Shown here: piece by piece, positions 33,347 through 45,800 of the stretch
How the letters are laid out: each line of letters starts with the position of its first letter
Numbering within the stretch: the stretch's first letter is position 1
Assembly: GCA_026874595.1 (NCBI GenBank)
Contig: CM049319.1
Location: 14,537,601-14,601,600, forward strand
Direction of reading: 5' to 3'
Source: Sipunculus nudus
Lineage: Eukaryota > Annelida > Sipuncula > Golfingiida > Sipunculidae
DNA: 64,000 nucleotides
Notes under the pieces: model-generated
Databases searched by the model: none
What the model was told of the DNA's origin: nothing
The model's input: the letters and a program-made list of their open reading frames with translations, nothing else
Position numbers and translations under genes: made by a program

Positions 33347-36300
33347 ATGGCGGGAGACCACAGCAAAGAGTTTATGAACTTCAAATCAATGCCGAATTTC
33401 CGGGGATTGGTAGAAAGTAATGTGAATAAAGGGCCAACATGGTCCGTGTTGAGGTCATCCAGACCCGACAAACTAACTCAAGAGGAGTTTAATCAAATCG
33501 AACAAATGGGGATCAAATCAGTTATAGACTTACGTAGTCCAAAAGAGATCAACAACGCAACTGGAGAAAAACTTATCGACCAGTCGTGGCCTGTGATAGA
33601 TATTGATGTCTCCACTCCGACAGAAGCGGGAATTATGGGTAAATTGGTTATGAAAAATGGCCGTCCGATGGAAGAAACGAAAAATCAAGACATCGGCGAC
33701 TTGACCAAAACTGCAGATTTAAAAGTCACAGATTCCAAGCATTACTTTGTGAATATCGTCACCAGGGACTATGTTAAGTCATTGTTTAAACGGGCCCCTT
33801 GGTACATGCGATGTCTCTTCCTGTTTTTGTTAGTGGTTGATAGGATCTTCGGGACTACTCTTACCGCCAAGGCCGTTGTCCAGCATTCGATAAACAGCAA
33901 AGGCCTGCTGAACCAGTACAAGGATTCTCTTGTTTTTGGCCAAGGCTCACTGCGACAAGGTATAAGAACACATGCACAGACATTCATCTATATTTACATA
34001 TGGTTATATGCATGGTTATACCTGTTATTACAACATAAACTTTAATATTTGTGTACTTTTATAATGTATATTTAATGAGGTCAGAGGTCACAAGAAATAT
34101 GACGGGCATATTACTATAACCCCTGCGCTGCTCTTTGTTTTCTGAATACCCCGTACCGGTGAGCTCTGTTGTCCTCAGACGACTTGTTTATAAAAAAAAT
34201 CTATGAGTTAAGATTATAGACTTTATAGTGTTTATAATAATGTTCACACTGTATACATCCTTGTACTTAACATGCAAAAGTATAGTCAAACGTTGAACAC
34301 AATGGCCATCGGTAACAATAATAATTCTTGATCATTCAGAATATTCAGAACCGTTTATATATCTTGTTTTTTGCATTGCCATACGTGTGTGCTTATTCCG
34401 AATGGCAATCCGATAATCTTACTTGAAATTTCATTAAACAAATTCTGCATTCAACATCGTTAAGCAACGTTTCCCCATTATTAGTGTAGATAAGAAAAGA
34501 ACGCACTGACGAAAATATATATGGAAATACATGGAGACGTTTCCAGATATGCATGCTCTTATAAGATATCCCAGGCACCCCTTCTTCACTAGTGTAATAT
34601 CCCTATTTCATCTATATCCCAAATGGTGCAGTCAGTCAGAAAGGTTTCCTGCTCCTATTCACCCAGAAGAGGTTAAGGAGGGAGATCATCTGGTCTTTCA
34701 TGTGTCTGAGGCAGGGTGGCCTATGCCCAGCCTTTGGTGAAAAGAGTATAGTCATTTAAAAAGAAAAGTCATTTAATTAACGTTGTGTTAACAATTGGGA
34801 ATTACACCTGATGAGACCTCGCGCATGATCGCGTTCAGTTTAAAAACTTGCAGTACGGTATGTTTTGGCATAATGATGATTCCAAACTCGGGCAGACGTT
34901 GTGCGTTGTTCTGCTGTCATTTTAGGGATAAATCATACACGCATGCACAGCGTCCGTTCAAGTGGATGTGCAACTTAACGTTTAGTTCAAGTTTTACGCC
35001 TTGCTATTATAACATAACTTTTTAATTTTCTATATTTGCAGCATTGCGTTTGCTCACTCGGCCAGAAAACGTGCCTGCCATCATCTGTTGTGTCTATGGA
35101 AAGGACCGCACGGGCGTCCTTAGTGCTCTGGTTCTTGGTTGTTTAGGTCGCAGCAAAGAAGTGATCGCTGCCAATTATGCTTTGTCAGAAGTAAGTTTAC
35201 ATTACACCAATGGTATAATTGTAGGTAGGACCTAGCCCGATATTTTAGACCCTTGAAATGGAAACAGTGTCTCTCAGGGTTGGTTTACACTTTCGGGGCA
35301 ACGGAAAGCTATAGCTTACGTAAACTCTGTCATTATAGATTGTATGTTTTACCGACTGTTGATGGCGTTTTTCACCGCAGGCAAGCTGGGAAGTGTGTTC
35401 TTAACTGTATCGTGCAACTGCATGGATAGTTAGCTAATCACAAAGCGGGTAGGGGTAGGCTTAGTGGTGGGCCGATCATCGAGTTTTATCGAAAGTCAGT
35501 CGGTTCGCTGCCACTTTCAAGCGCTCGATTTCCGAAGGCAACTATCGATTTAATCATAATAATATGATTGTTTTCTTCCCAGAATGCTTTTATGTTATAG
35601 GCAAAAATGATTCTTCCATTTTTTACCACATTCCGCGCTTCATATAATGAGTCTGTGTTCCCAAATAACTTTAGTATGTAACTGAGTACGACACGGTGTA
35701 TGCGAGAACGAAAGACTTATTAAACTTATCTCTTAACACGGAGGGAGCTACAGAATTAGCGGAGAGTTTTCAAACGAGATGCACATTGCAAAATATGGAC
35801 GGGATGGCGTTAAAATACTCCATAAATTCTCCAGGTCTATGCCAATTTTTGCGAGATTCTCTTAGAAATAATCTATTCAACCGATACCAGGTGCCGCTGT
35901 TTAGGCCGTTCTAAAAATATTCTTTGTTGGGACTAACCCGGCCGGTCGAGTATTTGGATTTCGGACTTTTTTTTGGACTAGTCTGCAATTTTGTTTGGGT
36001 ATGATCTGCCCCAAGCGCACCTGGGCCCCTAAAATCTGCCTTCATGTGCTAGAACAACACCCCCTCCATAGGCCTAACATTTTAGATGCTCTTAATTCCC
36101 ATAATGAAAGATATTATCCGACGTTACCAATCGTTTAATTTGATCCTTAAAATTAGTCTGATTGTGTCTTTTAATGAGGAAGGATCGTTACACTCGTGCG
36201 CGAGAGGAGGATACCTGCCGGGGAAACACAGGTACAGTTTCACAGATAATTGCATATTTCTTTAATAATTGCATATATTTGTCTGAACCGATTAATAATT

Positions 36301-38588
36301 GATCATCAATCGGTTTGCTCAAACCGATGATCGATTATTAAAAAGGAACCGACTCCCACCACTAGGTAGGCTCAACTTTTCGTATCGCCCTCTCGAGGCA
36401 AATCCCAGCAAACTTTACCATAGCAAACAGCGCTCTACAAAATGATAAATCGCGCGTGTAGAGCGTGTTTATCCCGGTGCAAACAAAAGGCTTAAAGGTT
36501 CTGGAACTATACTCCTAATGTAGGTACAGTGAAAACTGGTCTAATGGACACCTCACTTAGGCGGACAACTGGCTATAACGGACAATATAGTTAAGTCCCT
36601 TCAAAATTCCCTATATTTTATGTATAAGCGGAACCTCTGTAAGGCGGACACCTCACTACTGCAGACAACGGACAGCAGATTTCAACTCAAACCAACATTC
36701 TAAGAGTAAATGAACCTGACAAATACGGACACGATACGCCATCTCCGGGCATACACTGATCACTCGCCCCGGACAACATCAAAGGCCACCGTTACTGTTG
36801 TTCCCGGGACTGGAACATATAGGGTTATGCAATCTCCAGTTGTTACCTTAATGCGTGTACGTGCTCACAGCAAGGGTTAAGCGGTAAACATCCTGTCACT
36901 TTATTTAACGGTTTACACTTGACGAATTGCGACGCTGCATATTATTCGCTCGACCGGGGTGTCATTAAATCGATTAAACTGCTGCCGACTACCCGTGCGT
37001 CCCTGATCTCACCACGCAATATCTAACTGTAAACTAGCCACTTTGTTGTAGCAGGCTGATTGATATTAATCAATTAGTTTTGCTCAATATATCTCAAACT
37101 GATCTGCTCAGTGTCAACAAGTGCTCGCTCCGCAGCTGTGCGTATCGTGCCGCTGTGCACAAGCTCCTCGGGGTTCGTTTAATCTCGGGTGCTTTCAACA
37201 TCAAAGCAAATCAAACCAATCAACCATCATCATCTAAAGTTTATTTAAGGCTGAAGTTACATTCGCCCATAAAAAACGAATGTTTCCAAGTTCGTAGCCA
37301 TTACAATCTTTGCATTATCAACGTCGTCATTATCTTTGAGATTATCGCATTGGGGCAGCTGAACAGGATAGTTTAGACAATACCGCCAGGTGGCACCACG
37401 CGTACCCTATCTGTAAAGTCAAGCCTAATGGACTGAGTAAATCAGCGAAAAAAAGCGTACGCGCAGAAGAATTTATGAACATTGTTTTTACGGATGTCTT
37501 CATAGACTTTCCTCCTCATATTGTTCACTACTTAAGTAAAAATAATCACAGTTTGTATATGACTACTGAATGTATGATGTGTGCATAAATATGTTGTACA
37601 TGTACATGAAATCTGATATAATACAATAAACACGTTCATGCAGCTGTTCGTTGTCTTTATTTATAATCTCTCAGTTATCAACCAAGGTCAACCTGCCTAA
37701 TAAGGACACCTCACTATTAAGGACAAAATCTTTGAGTCACTTGACTGTCCGCTCTAGACAGGTTCCACTGTAGTTTTAACTTGAGGAAATGGATTATTTT
37801 CGTTATTAAAATGCAGTAAAAAATGGATTATAATGCAAATGTTCCAACCACCAGTACGTTAAAATAAATTCTGATTTAAAGCCTGCATGGCATAGGGAAT
37901 AGGACAATTCAGTAACCTTAATATTTGATATGTTTATTGATAACCTGTGAAATAAATACGTGTAAACATATTTACATGACAGCTATTTGTCTTTTGCAGC
38001 GTGATTTGAAACAAATGGAGGCGGAACTCCTCAATTCCTTAGCCAGATATGGACTGAACAAACATTTTGCGGAAGCGAAATATGACACCATGATGAAGTT
38101 ACTGGAACATATTGATGAAAAGTAGGTGACAAGATATGTGATTGTGTGGGACTTCACCTGGTGGTAAAAATCCTTACTGTGCTTAAATCAAATTCTCATT
38201 AAGCAGAATTTGTTTGAGGATTATTTTATTTCGTATCCCTAATGTTATACTATTAACGTAATACCTTTGCGGGTATTTTTTCAATTTTGTTTCGAAGTCC
38301 TTGAATGTATTACAGTGTATTATATTGTAGGGATCTTTTTCAAACAAGTTTCATAGTCCTTGAATGTATTACATTATACCAGATACTTTTTCAACCAGGT
38401 TCATAGTCCATGAATGTATATACATTAATATACCAGGTACTTTTTCAGCCAAGGTTCACAGTACATGCATCTGGTATATTTCTAGGTACGGGTCTATATC
38501 AGATTACCTGGAGTCAATTGGATTCACGAAGGCGGAACAAGAAGCTTTGAAAAGGAATCTTTTAACACCAGGAAATACCGAAAAATAA
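33347..38588 (+). CDS. Y_phosphatase3-like phosphatase, copy A (4 coding exons)
   Basis: Exons 33347-33959, 35042-35190, 38000-38121, 38486-38588; 987 nt, 328 residues; phases 1, 0, 2 at the junctions. The family removes phosphate from phosphotyrosine or lipid substrates through a Cys-phosphate intermediate. Visible features: IDLRSPKEI near the N-terminus, and the loop CCVYGKDRTG in exon 2 with catalytic Cys221 and Arg227 (CX5R). The C-terminal HIDEKYGSISDYLESIGFT is the YGS-x-x-x-Y-L-x-x-x-G motif typical of the family. The residue before the catalytic Cys is Cys, not the usual His. A hydrophobic stretch (CLFLFLLVVDRIFG) at about 165-178 may be a membrane-associated helix. Exon lengths equal those of copy B. 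Intron 2 carries two transposon remnants and intron 3 a minisatellite. An acceptor just before the ATG implies an upstream non-coding exon. Confidence 0.85.
35042..35190 (+). CDS. Phosphatase A exon 2: catalytic P-loop exon
   Basis: Reads ALRLLTRPENVPAIICCVYG, then KDRTGVLSALVLGCLGRSKE and VIAANYALSE before GTAAGT. Contains the whole CX5R loop. Phase 1 in, 0 out. Confidence 0.85.
35449..36372. mobile_element. DNA-transposon remnant with GTGGTGGG inverted ends
   Basis: The left end (GGCTTAGTGGTGGGCCGATC) and the right end on the minus strand (GCCTACCTAGTGGTGGGAGT) are inverted copies, each followed by ATCGATTA-type motifs. It lies in intron 2 of phosphatase A. The open frame at 35696-35914 inside it has no recognisable domain. 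Confidence 0.45.
36525..37772. mobile_element. pogo/Tigger-like non-autonomous element, about 1.25 kb
   Basis: The left end TACAGTGAAAACTGGTCTAA and the right end on the minus strand TACAGTGGAACCTGTCTAGA are inverted copies bounded by TA. Both continue into GCGGACA-rich sub-terminal repeats (GGACACCTCACT and GGACACCTCACTATTA). CAGTGGAACCT ends with TA targets are the hallmark of Tigger/pogo elements. The interior open frame (37080-37376) shows no DDE motif, so it is probably non-autonomous. Confidence 0.65.
38275..38480. repeat. Minisatellite of about 65 bp next to phosphatase A exon 4
   Basis: Three to four units of TACTTTTTCAACCAGGTTCA, then TAGTCCATGAATGTAT and ATACCAGG. It runs up to the polypyrimidine tract of exon 4. 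The paralogous intron in copy B has about one unit (46485-46533). Confidence 0.65.
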
Positions 38589-38841
38589 AAACCCCGAAGT
38601 GTCTTTGCATGGAGTAGAATAGAATGTAAAGGAAGCAAGCCGTGTGAAACCGGTGACATCTGGTGTGTGGTACTAGAACTAAGTGCTTGGCGTCACCTGT
38701 TGCAGACCATGAGAAGAGCACTGGATGAATGATTCAAACTGATTTCACTGAACCATGCATGTTTAGGGTTTCAATTTGGAAAGCAGGCTCTTGAGATATT
38801 TTAGCCAGTTTTATCTAATCGAAATTCCCAATTAAATGCTA

Positions 38842-38847
38842 AATAAA
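38842..38847 (+). promoter_or_regulatory. polyA signal of phosphatase A
   Basis: AATAAA about 255 bases after the stop codon, downstream of a 3' UTR segment that is similar to the copy B 3' UTR (the CTGGTGTGTGG block). Confidence 0.4.
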
Positions 38848-40040
38848 ACACTTGTTATAAACTTTTCATATATCTGCATGTTCCGTCCATATTAACTTTG
38901 TTTATATATGGGGGGGGGGGGGGTAAAATCATATGCTATTGGGTAAGAGCACTAGCATGAACATGACATTAGCTTTCATATGATGTATTTATTTGTAATG
39001 GATACGAAATATATTGTAAAATTTTCGTCTTTGCCATGTAGAAATGCCCAAATGGTAACGTGGTCTACTTTATCTTAATTATTTATTACTTTATTACTAT
39101 CTATACTATATTACTATCTATTACTTTATTAAGTCTGACTTTTAGTAAGAGTATGTATTTAAACTGACAGTATTAGACATTAAAACAAATGTAACGGTTG
39201 TACCATCAATATGCTATTTTTGTACGTATACGTAATTCTTTCAATAAATCTATAACTGACACATGAGTACACTTACAAGTATGTATACAAGTAACAAAAA
39301 AACATATCATGCACACACACACATATATATGCTGCCGGTCCAGTAGATGGGTTGGCTTGATACAGTTCAGAACTCGGTTTTGTGGGGAATAGCTGTTTAT
39401 TCTGGCGTCGTTTGAAGGTTACATTTCAATTCTGCAAAAATAATGACATTAATAAATAAATGTGTTTAACGGTGCACATACATCAATACATTTCACAATT
39501 CGTGTAAAGGTTTACATTCTGTTCTCTCCCAACTAAATATAACAGACTTATACAATAACATTCATTAAAGTCCTACATGAAGGCACATGGTCTTGACCAT
39601 TATTACAATAAACCTTTGAGGCTATAGTAATTGTTACACAGACAATTGTTACAATATCATAAAAGGAAAGTAACACACTTCAAGAATTAACAAATGAATA
39701 TTTGAGAGATAAATGAAGTAAAATAAATTTTAAAAAATTATTTACCCTGTGTCAGGAATCTGCCTTTAAACTGCATGGGGCTGTGATCATACCCTTCTCA
39801 GTCAGAGAATCAGTGACAGAATGAAAAATTCACAGAGTTATCAAGTAACCTGGTCAACACAGTGTCATGTCATATGACCAAGTTTGACAAATAGATAAAT
39901 GACACAGGCTTTTTAAGGGTTAAACTAAATTAATAAATAACTGGTAGGTGGCAGCACTGATTGTCTATAATTAATCAAATACATTAGCTAGAGGTGGCAG
40001 CACTGCAGTGAAGGCAGACTCCCTGATCTACATTTAACGG
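38848..40040. other. Intergenic, no gene seen
   Basis: Has a poly-G run (38912), a (CA)n/(TA)n patch near 39310 and a short duplicated GGTGGCAGCACTG at 39947 and 39992. No exon was recognised. Confidence 0.5.
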
Positions 40041-40142
<102 letters not shown>

Positions 40143-40502
40143 GGACTGGACCAAAGTGCCCACTTCATCGAGGTGGCCACTGTATGGAGGTAATGAGTCC
40201 TGCCCCCTTGTACGATATATTTGCTATAATTACTCATGTTTTGAGATTATTAAATTAACTTATTTCATGTATCTATCTTTATTTAATGACAAGTTTTTTC
40301 AGTGACAATTTATTTTAATTTTCAAGACATTTGTTAGAAAATATGTATTTTATTACATAAAAATATGAAAAAGCACAATAAAACGAAGCTGTGTGCAGAT
40401 ATGAATCTGGTCTGATTTTTGTTCAATATAAACGAAAAGAGACCTAACTCCTTAATATAAGCGATATATATTTACATGAATTGTACAACTAGTCATAAAA
40501 CG

Positions 40503-40545
40503 AGGAACTCTCCACGGCTCGGATGGTGGCGTTCGGTGGTCGGTT
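40503..40545 (-). mobile_element. tRNA-derived SINE 3' fragment, copy 3
   Basis: GAACTCTCCACGGCTCGGAT followed by GGTGGCGTTCGGT is the reverse complement of the SINE 3' end (ACCGAACGCCACC). Only the 3' end is present. Confidence 0.55.
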
Positions 40546-41569
40546 TCTTGTATTACGTCAACTGACGTATACCGTATTATATAGTTATTGAAATTGTCAA
40601 ATTGTTAATACTGAAACTGTTTCTTTGCAAATGTTAAATTGTGCTCTGTGTTAATTATTACAAGCTCTAGTGTATCCTGGGCTTTTCTATAAGGGGCCCT
40701 TACCCGGTTCATTTCTTAGATTCTTAAGTCATGGTCGCTGGTTTTGCCCTGCTTTTCGATACCAGGGTGTCCAACCGTGGCGCTGCACTGAACATCACAA
40801 TCACGTACACAGAAAAGTCACATGCCTACAACTGCCGCTTATATTTTTGTATTTTGCGGGTAAGTTTCATTTTACTATTCTGTATCACTACCCAAATAGC
40901 ACAATAAACTTGATTATTCACTTTTAAGCTTAAAAGGCCTGTATGTAAATGATTTATTCTAGTTTTAACATAATATATAACATTACCTACGCCAACGGGT
41001 CATCTTTTATGCATGAGAACACAGCAAAGGTTATTCTCTGCAACATAAGCCAGGTGTCGCTACCTGGACGCCATTTTCGCATCTGTCACTGAACGCGATT
41101 TTCCCCAAAAGTAAACTTGAAATAAACGGAAGGCTTGTTTTGATCACAAGGGATCACTTCAAGCCAGGTTATCCAAGCAGACCACAGTTGGACCCAGCAT
41201 TCCTTGGGTGTCATTTTCCTCACCTTCACTGAAGCGTTTTTTCAAATAATAGCACAGCATGTCAGTGGTATAGGTTCACTCGCCCCGTTCAGATCAAAGT
41301 TTATGTATGTTATAACAAAATAGTCTCGGCAAGTTGTTCCCACTAAACAGCATTTCTTATTCTTTTAAATCGATAAACGAGAATTGTATCGAACCTTAAA
41401 GCATATGAACCTGAATGTGACGGTCAGTTGTGAGATAACAGTTGTGTGAATAAGCGAGTGAACCGGCCATACAATACTTGATAATAATAGGGCTGTTTAA
41501 TAACCTCTCCACATTATTGGGTTGCAGCTGAAGTTGAATTCAAGGATAATTGTGCCCCCCATAGCTTTG

Positions 41570-42340
41570 GAAGTACTGATTTTTTTCTCAGATGTGACAC
41601 ACCAACAGTCCTTAGTCTTCAAGGTCAAATCCGCGAAATTATGGAATAATTGACCGCTTTAACACTAGTACTCTATATTTTTTTCACACATTAAAATCTT
41701 TCCGTCACATTCTTGGAGGAGCTGGGAAAATTGGTGAGATTGACCTTTATCTTCCAGTTAAAACCTGCCCAAAGTTAAGATGATGCTGACCTCCATGAGT
41801 TTTTAAGTATTAAGGATATTCCCTCTATGTTTCCACCAAGTTCTCGGAGAAGTTTGAAAACTGGGGAACTTTATTTTGATCTTCAAGGTCAAATCTGCGG
41901 AAATCTGGACTCATTGTGACCTCATAACTTTTGAAGTACTGAGGGGGTTTCCCAAAAATATAACACACGAGTTGTTTTAAAAATGCTCTTTAACAGGGTT
42001 GAAAACTTGTGACATTACCGTGATCTTCAAGGTAAAATCAGCCAAAATGCAAAATACCTGTGAACCTGATAACTTGAAATATTGCATAATTTGTCCTCAA
42101 ACAGTCCACCCAGTTCTCACAATAATCCGAAAACGTCTTATTTTGGCCACGATCTTTAATGTCAGATTAGCCGTATTATACTTTGTCTTAAGCATTTCTT
42201 GTGACGCAATAACTTTGGAAGTATTTCATATTTTACCTCAAATTTGACACGCAAGATGTTTCCCAAGTTCTCGGGGAAGTTTGAAAACTGGTGTCCTTGA
42301 CCTGATCTTTAAGGTCAAATCTACGGAAATCTAGGATCTC
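41570..42340 (+). repeat. Diverged tandem repeat of about 140 bp, roughly six units
   Basis: The phrase ATCTTCAAGGTCAAATCTGC or variants recurs near 41615, 41750, 41881, 42023, 42150 and 42306, with AAGTTCTCGGAGAAGTTTGA, AACTGG and AACTTTGGAAGTACTGA at matching offsets. Open frames through it are not genes. Similar phrases (AAGGTCACCAGTTTT) occur near 3990-4160. Confidence 0.65.
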
Positions 42341-42539
42341 TGGCACCTTTTGAGATAATGCAAAACAAAATAAACAAACTAGTTGGTGTGTATCAACAAT
42401 CTGAAATTTATCTATAGAAAAGAAGCACTTACAGAAAGATGTGACGAATTGACCTGTACCTGTAAGGCAAAAAAAAGAAGCAAGGTTCTCAGAAACCGGG
42501 CGTAATTTTACCCCCCCCCCCCCCCGTATCTTAAAGTTT

Positions 42540-42745
42540 ATTTTTATTTTAAATACAAACTTACCAATCTTAAGCTCTAGCCACTCGGACATTTCTTTCA
42601 ATAAGATAAAAAATACAATTAAAAAAAAATAAGATTTCCTTTGTAATGTAGTGCTTTTACCTGTTTAGCGAAACAATTATGTTAATATCATGCTTTACCC
42701 TGATCATATGACATATTATCGAAACATACAAGAAAAACATTAAAA
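42540..42745. repeat. Duplicated segment upstream of phosphatase B (copy 1)
   Basis: Aligns with 51945-52145 across about 200 bases (CTCTAGCCACTCGGACATTT vs CTCAAGCCGCTCAGACAATT; CTGTTTAGC; CATGCTTT-CCCTGATCA). On the minus strand both copies have a short open stretch (KEMSEWLELKI / KELSERLELII) followed by GTAAGTTT, resembling a small exon. Confidence 0.55.
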
Positions 42746-42854
42746 AAAATCGTACTGATTTCTGAAATTCTGTTAATTTCAAGCTTGATTGGCAAAACAT
42801 ATTTCTTCCTTGTATTACAGATTATCCCAACATTGATATAAGAACTGAATAACG

Positions 42855-45800
42855 ATGTCGGGAGACCACAGCAAAGAGTTTATGAACTTCAAATCAATGC
42901 CGAATTTCCGTGGATTAGTAGAAGGGAATGTGAGTAAAAGTCAAAAATGGTCAGTACTGAGGTCATCAAGACCCGACAAACTAACTCAAGAGGAGTTTGA
43001 TAAAATAAAAAAAATGGGGATCAAATCAATTATAGACTTACGTAGACAAGAAGAGATAAACGTCGCAACTGGAGAAAAATTCATTGACCACTCGTGGCCT
43101 GTAATAGATATAGACGTGTCCACGCCAGCGGAAGCGGGAATAATGGGTAAACTGGTCCTGAAAAATGGGCGCCCTGTGGAGGAGATGAAAAATCAGGACC
43201 TCGGCGACCTTACGAGATCTGCAGATTTAAAAGTCACAGATTCCAAGCATTACTTTGTGAATGTTGTCACCACGGAATACTTTATGTCCCTGTTTAAAGG
43301 AGCATCTTGGTATCTACGGTTCTACTTCCTGTTTCTCTTAGTGGTTGACAAAATCGTCGGGACCATTTTCGCGCCTAAAGCTGTGCTCCACCATATGTTA
43401 TGCAACAGGGGTCTGCTAGGTCAATACAAGGATTTTCTTGTCTTTGGTCAAGGAGCGCTACGACAAGGTATGAGAACACACAAACACATACAGTAGAATC
43501 TTTCTGTAAATCCACCTATATAATATTACTACATGTCCATAAGGGTCTAATACGACCATATTTGACTGGCTTAAAAGCATGGCCAGTTGCAGGAGTGTTT
43601 TTATTACCCAGGTTTTACTGAACATGCATTTCAACGATTTCCCCTTTTCAACTTTCGTAAGGATTCCATTATTGCGATCTCATCATGCACACAGGGACAA
43701 ACACAGAGAATAATTATACCTCCGCCTGGTGGCGAGAGCTTTTGTAATTTAAACCTAAGTATTTTCTTGTGCAAAAACAGAGGCACCCTTTCCATTGTGG
43801 AATACAGCTGTTTCTTTAGACTCTGCTATTTCTTTAGCCTAGAACCATTAACTAGGGAATCGTGACAAAAATCCCTGTCCTGCTGTGTATTTTAATTAGT
43901 GTCCTTGCGGAGGGTTGCGGCCTTTGACCACTTTCTGGTAGTTCATGAATTGCCTAGGGACATGGAGGAGACAATTATCCGTGATTTTTTAATCTTAAAA
44001 AAATTGAAGATGGCCGGCTTAACATTTTAACGATTCGATGGCATGTTCATATATATCGACGATATATACATGAATAATTATACGTGATGCCACTGTATAC
44101 CCGGGCGCTTGATTCCTTAAATATGAAGCCCATTATGGTCATGTAAATACTGCATTATATACTTAAAACCTTGACGTTTGTTAGGTCTTTTTAACATTCA
44201 ATTCTCCATTTGCAGCACTGCGCTTACTTACCCGACCAGAAAACGTTCCTGCAATAATCTGTTGCGCCTTCGGGAAGGATCGTACGGGCCTCCTCAGTGC
44301 CTTAGTTCTTGGTTGTTTAGGTCGCAGCAAAGAAATGATCGCTGCCAATTATGCGTTATCAGTGGTAAGTTAATGTTATATAGGAAGTCTAGCTGGAGAT
44401 TTGGCCTATCCCAATGTAGTAGACCATTAAGTACGAAACAGCGTCGGTCAGGCTTGGATTACGCTCCCCGCTGCAGCGGAAAGACGAAGCATATTTAGCT
44501 CTGTCTTTTTGCTGCAGGTTTAACTGATTTTTGATGGTTTTTGACACAGGAGGTGTCACTGAGATATATCATGCGTATGATGCAACTGGCAACCCAGCAG
44601 ATGCACTCTTTACTAAAAGCATCATCAACACCTGAGCTATTTTGCCCGATTCCCAGAATACGGAGAGACTTACCGCTACCCATAAGTGTGCTTCCCAGAG
44701 GCACACAAACAAGTGTTTCTGTAGATGGTTACGAGTCAACCGACTCCATGTTAACATAGGTATACGATTGCATACATACCACACTTCGGTAAAGGTCAAG
44801 GACGTCACGTAGGTTACACCGACATACTTATTTTCCCTCTTTGTTATGTTTAGTATATCCGCATTTTGTTCATATACAGGCCGAGCTAGATTATTGTCAG
44901 TCTTGTTTCAGTTCCAGGTTGCTAGTCTCCCGCTCTATCTAATATTTGCCAAACAAAAGCTACCATGTGTACCTCGATTTCGAGTTATTATGCAGTTCAC
45001 GTCGATCACTAATAGGTAGTCAACCCAAACACAAATAGATAATGAAACCAATGTCACACAGATTCGGACTCCAAAGTGTACGACTTAGGTATAAATGTAG
45101 CGAAATGAAGTTTGTAATGTAGTCCGATCAAGTACTGTTCATATGCCTAAATGGTTTGAAGACAAATTACATACACCGTAACGTGGGCGTTTTGTGTTAA
45201 GGACTTCACGGAATAAGTGATATTACGCGAGCATGCGCATGTGAAATGCACAGGTGTTTCCATGAAATGCAAAAGTTTGTTTTTAAATTTTGACAGTTGA
45301 GATTATTAGTCCCGGCAGCCTCACTCTGCCCAACATGAAGAGGTTCGTATACATTAGAAACGACCTCTGGCGGAAGGATGAACCCATGCAGCAACCAGAG
45401 CCAAGACAAACAACCTTTTACAAAAATTTAAAGTAGATATTACTCTGTGGAAATAGTGTATTTCTTTCCCTTATTTGAAAAGGATCACTAAGAAGATTAG
45501 TTTCCTCATATGTACTCTAAAGAAAGTTAAACTCAAAGAATCTTAAGTAACTAGCAGAAACTGCCAATTTTCATAATGAAGGCTAATGAAAAATAAAGAA
45601 AATAATTTCAGTGGTCACACGAGGCCAGGCCAGGTCATTAAAATACAATAAAACCTCAAATTATGACCACCAACGGTAATAAAGGTAAACGGTAATATGA
45701 CCACCGCGATAAAGTGGTCTCATTTTCAAGGTGGTCGTCTAAGCGAATTCTGATATAAAGGGCGAAAAAGAACTGGGACCGTGAAAAAGTAGTAATTTTG

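Noticed and set aside
37080-37376. 98-codon open frame inside the pogo-like element as a transposase
   Set aside because: No DDE/DDD motif or helix-turn-helix was seen; treated as non-coding interior.
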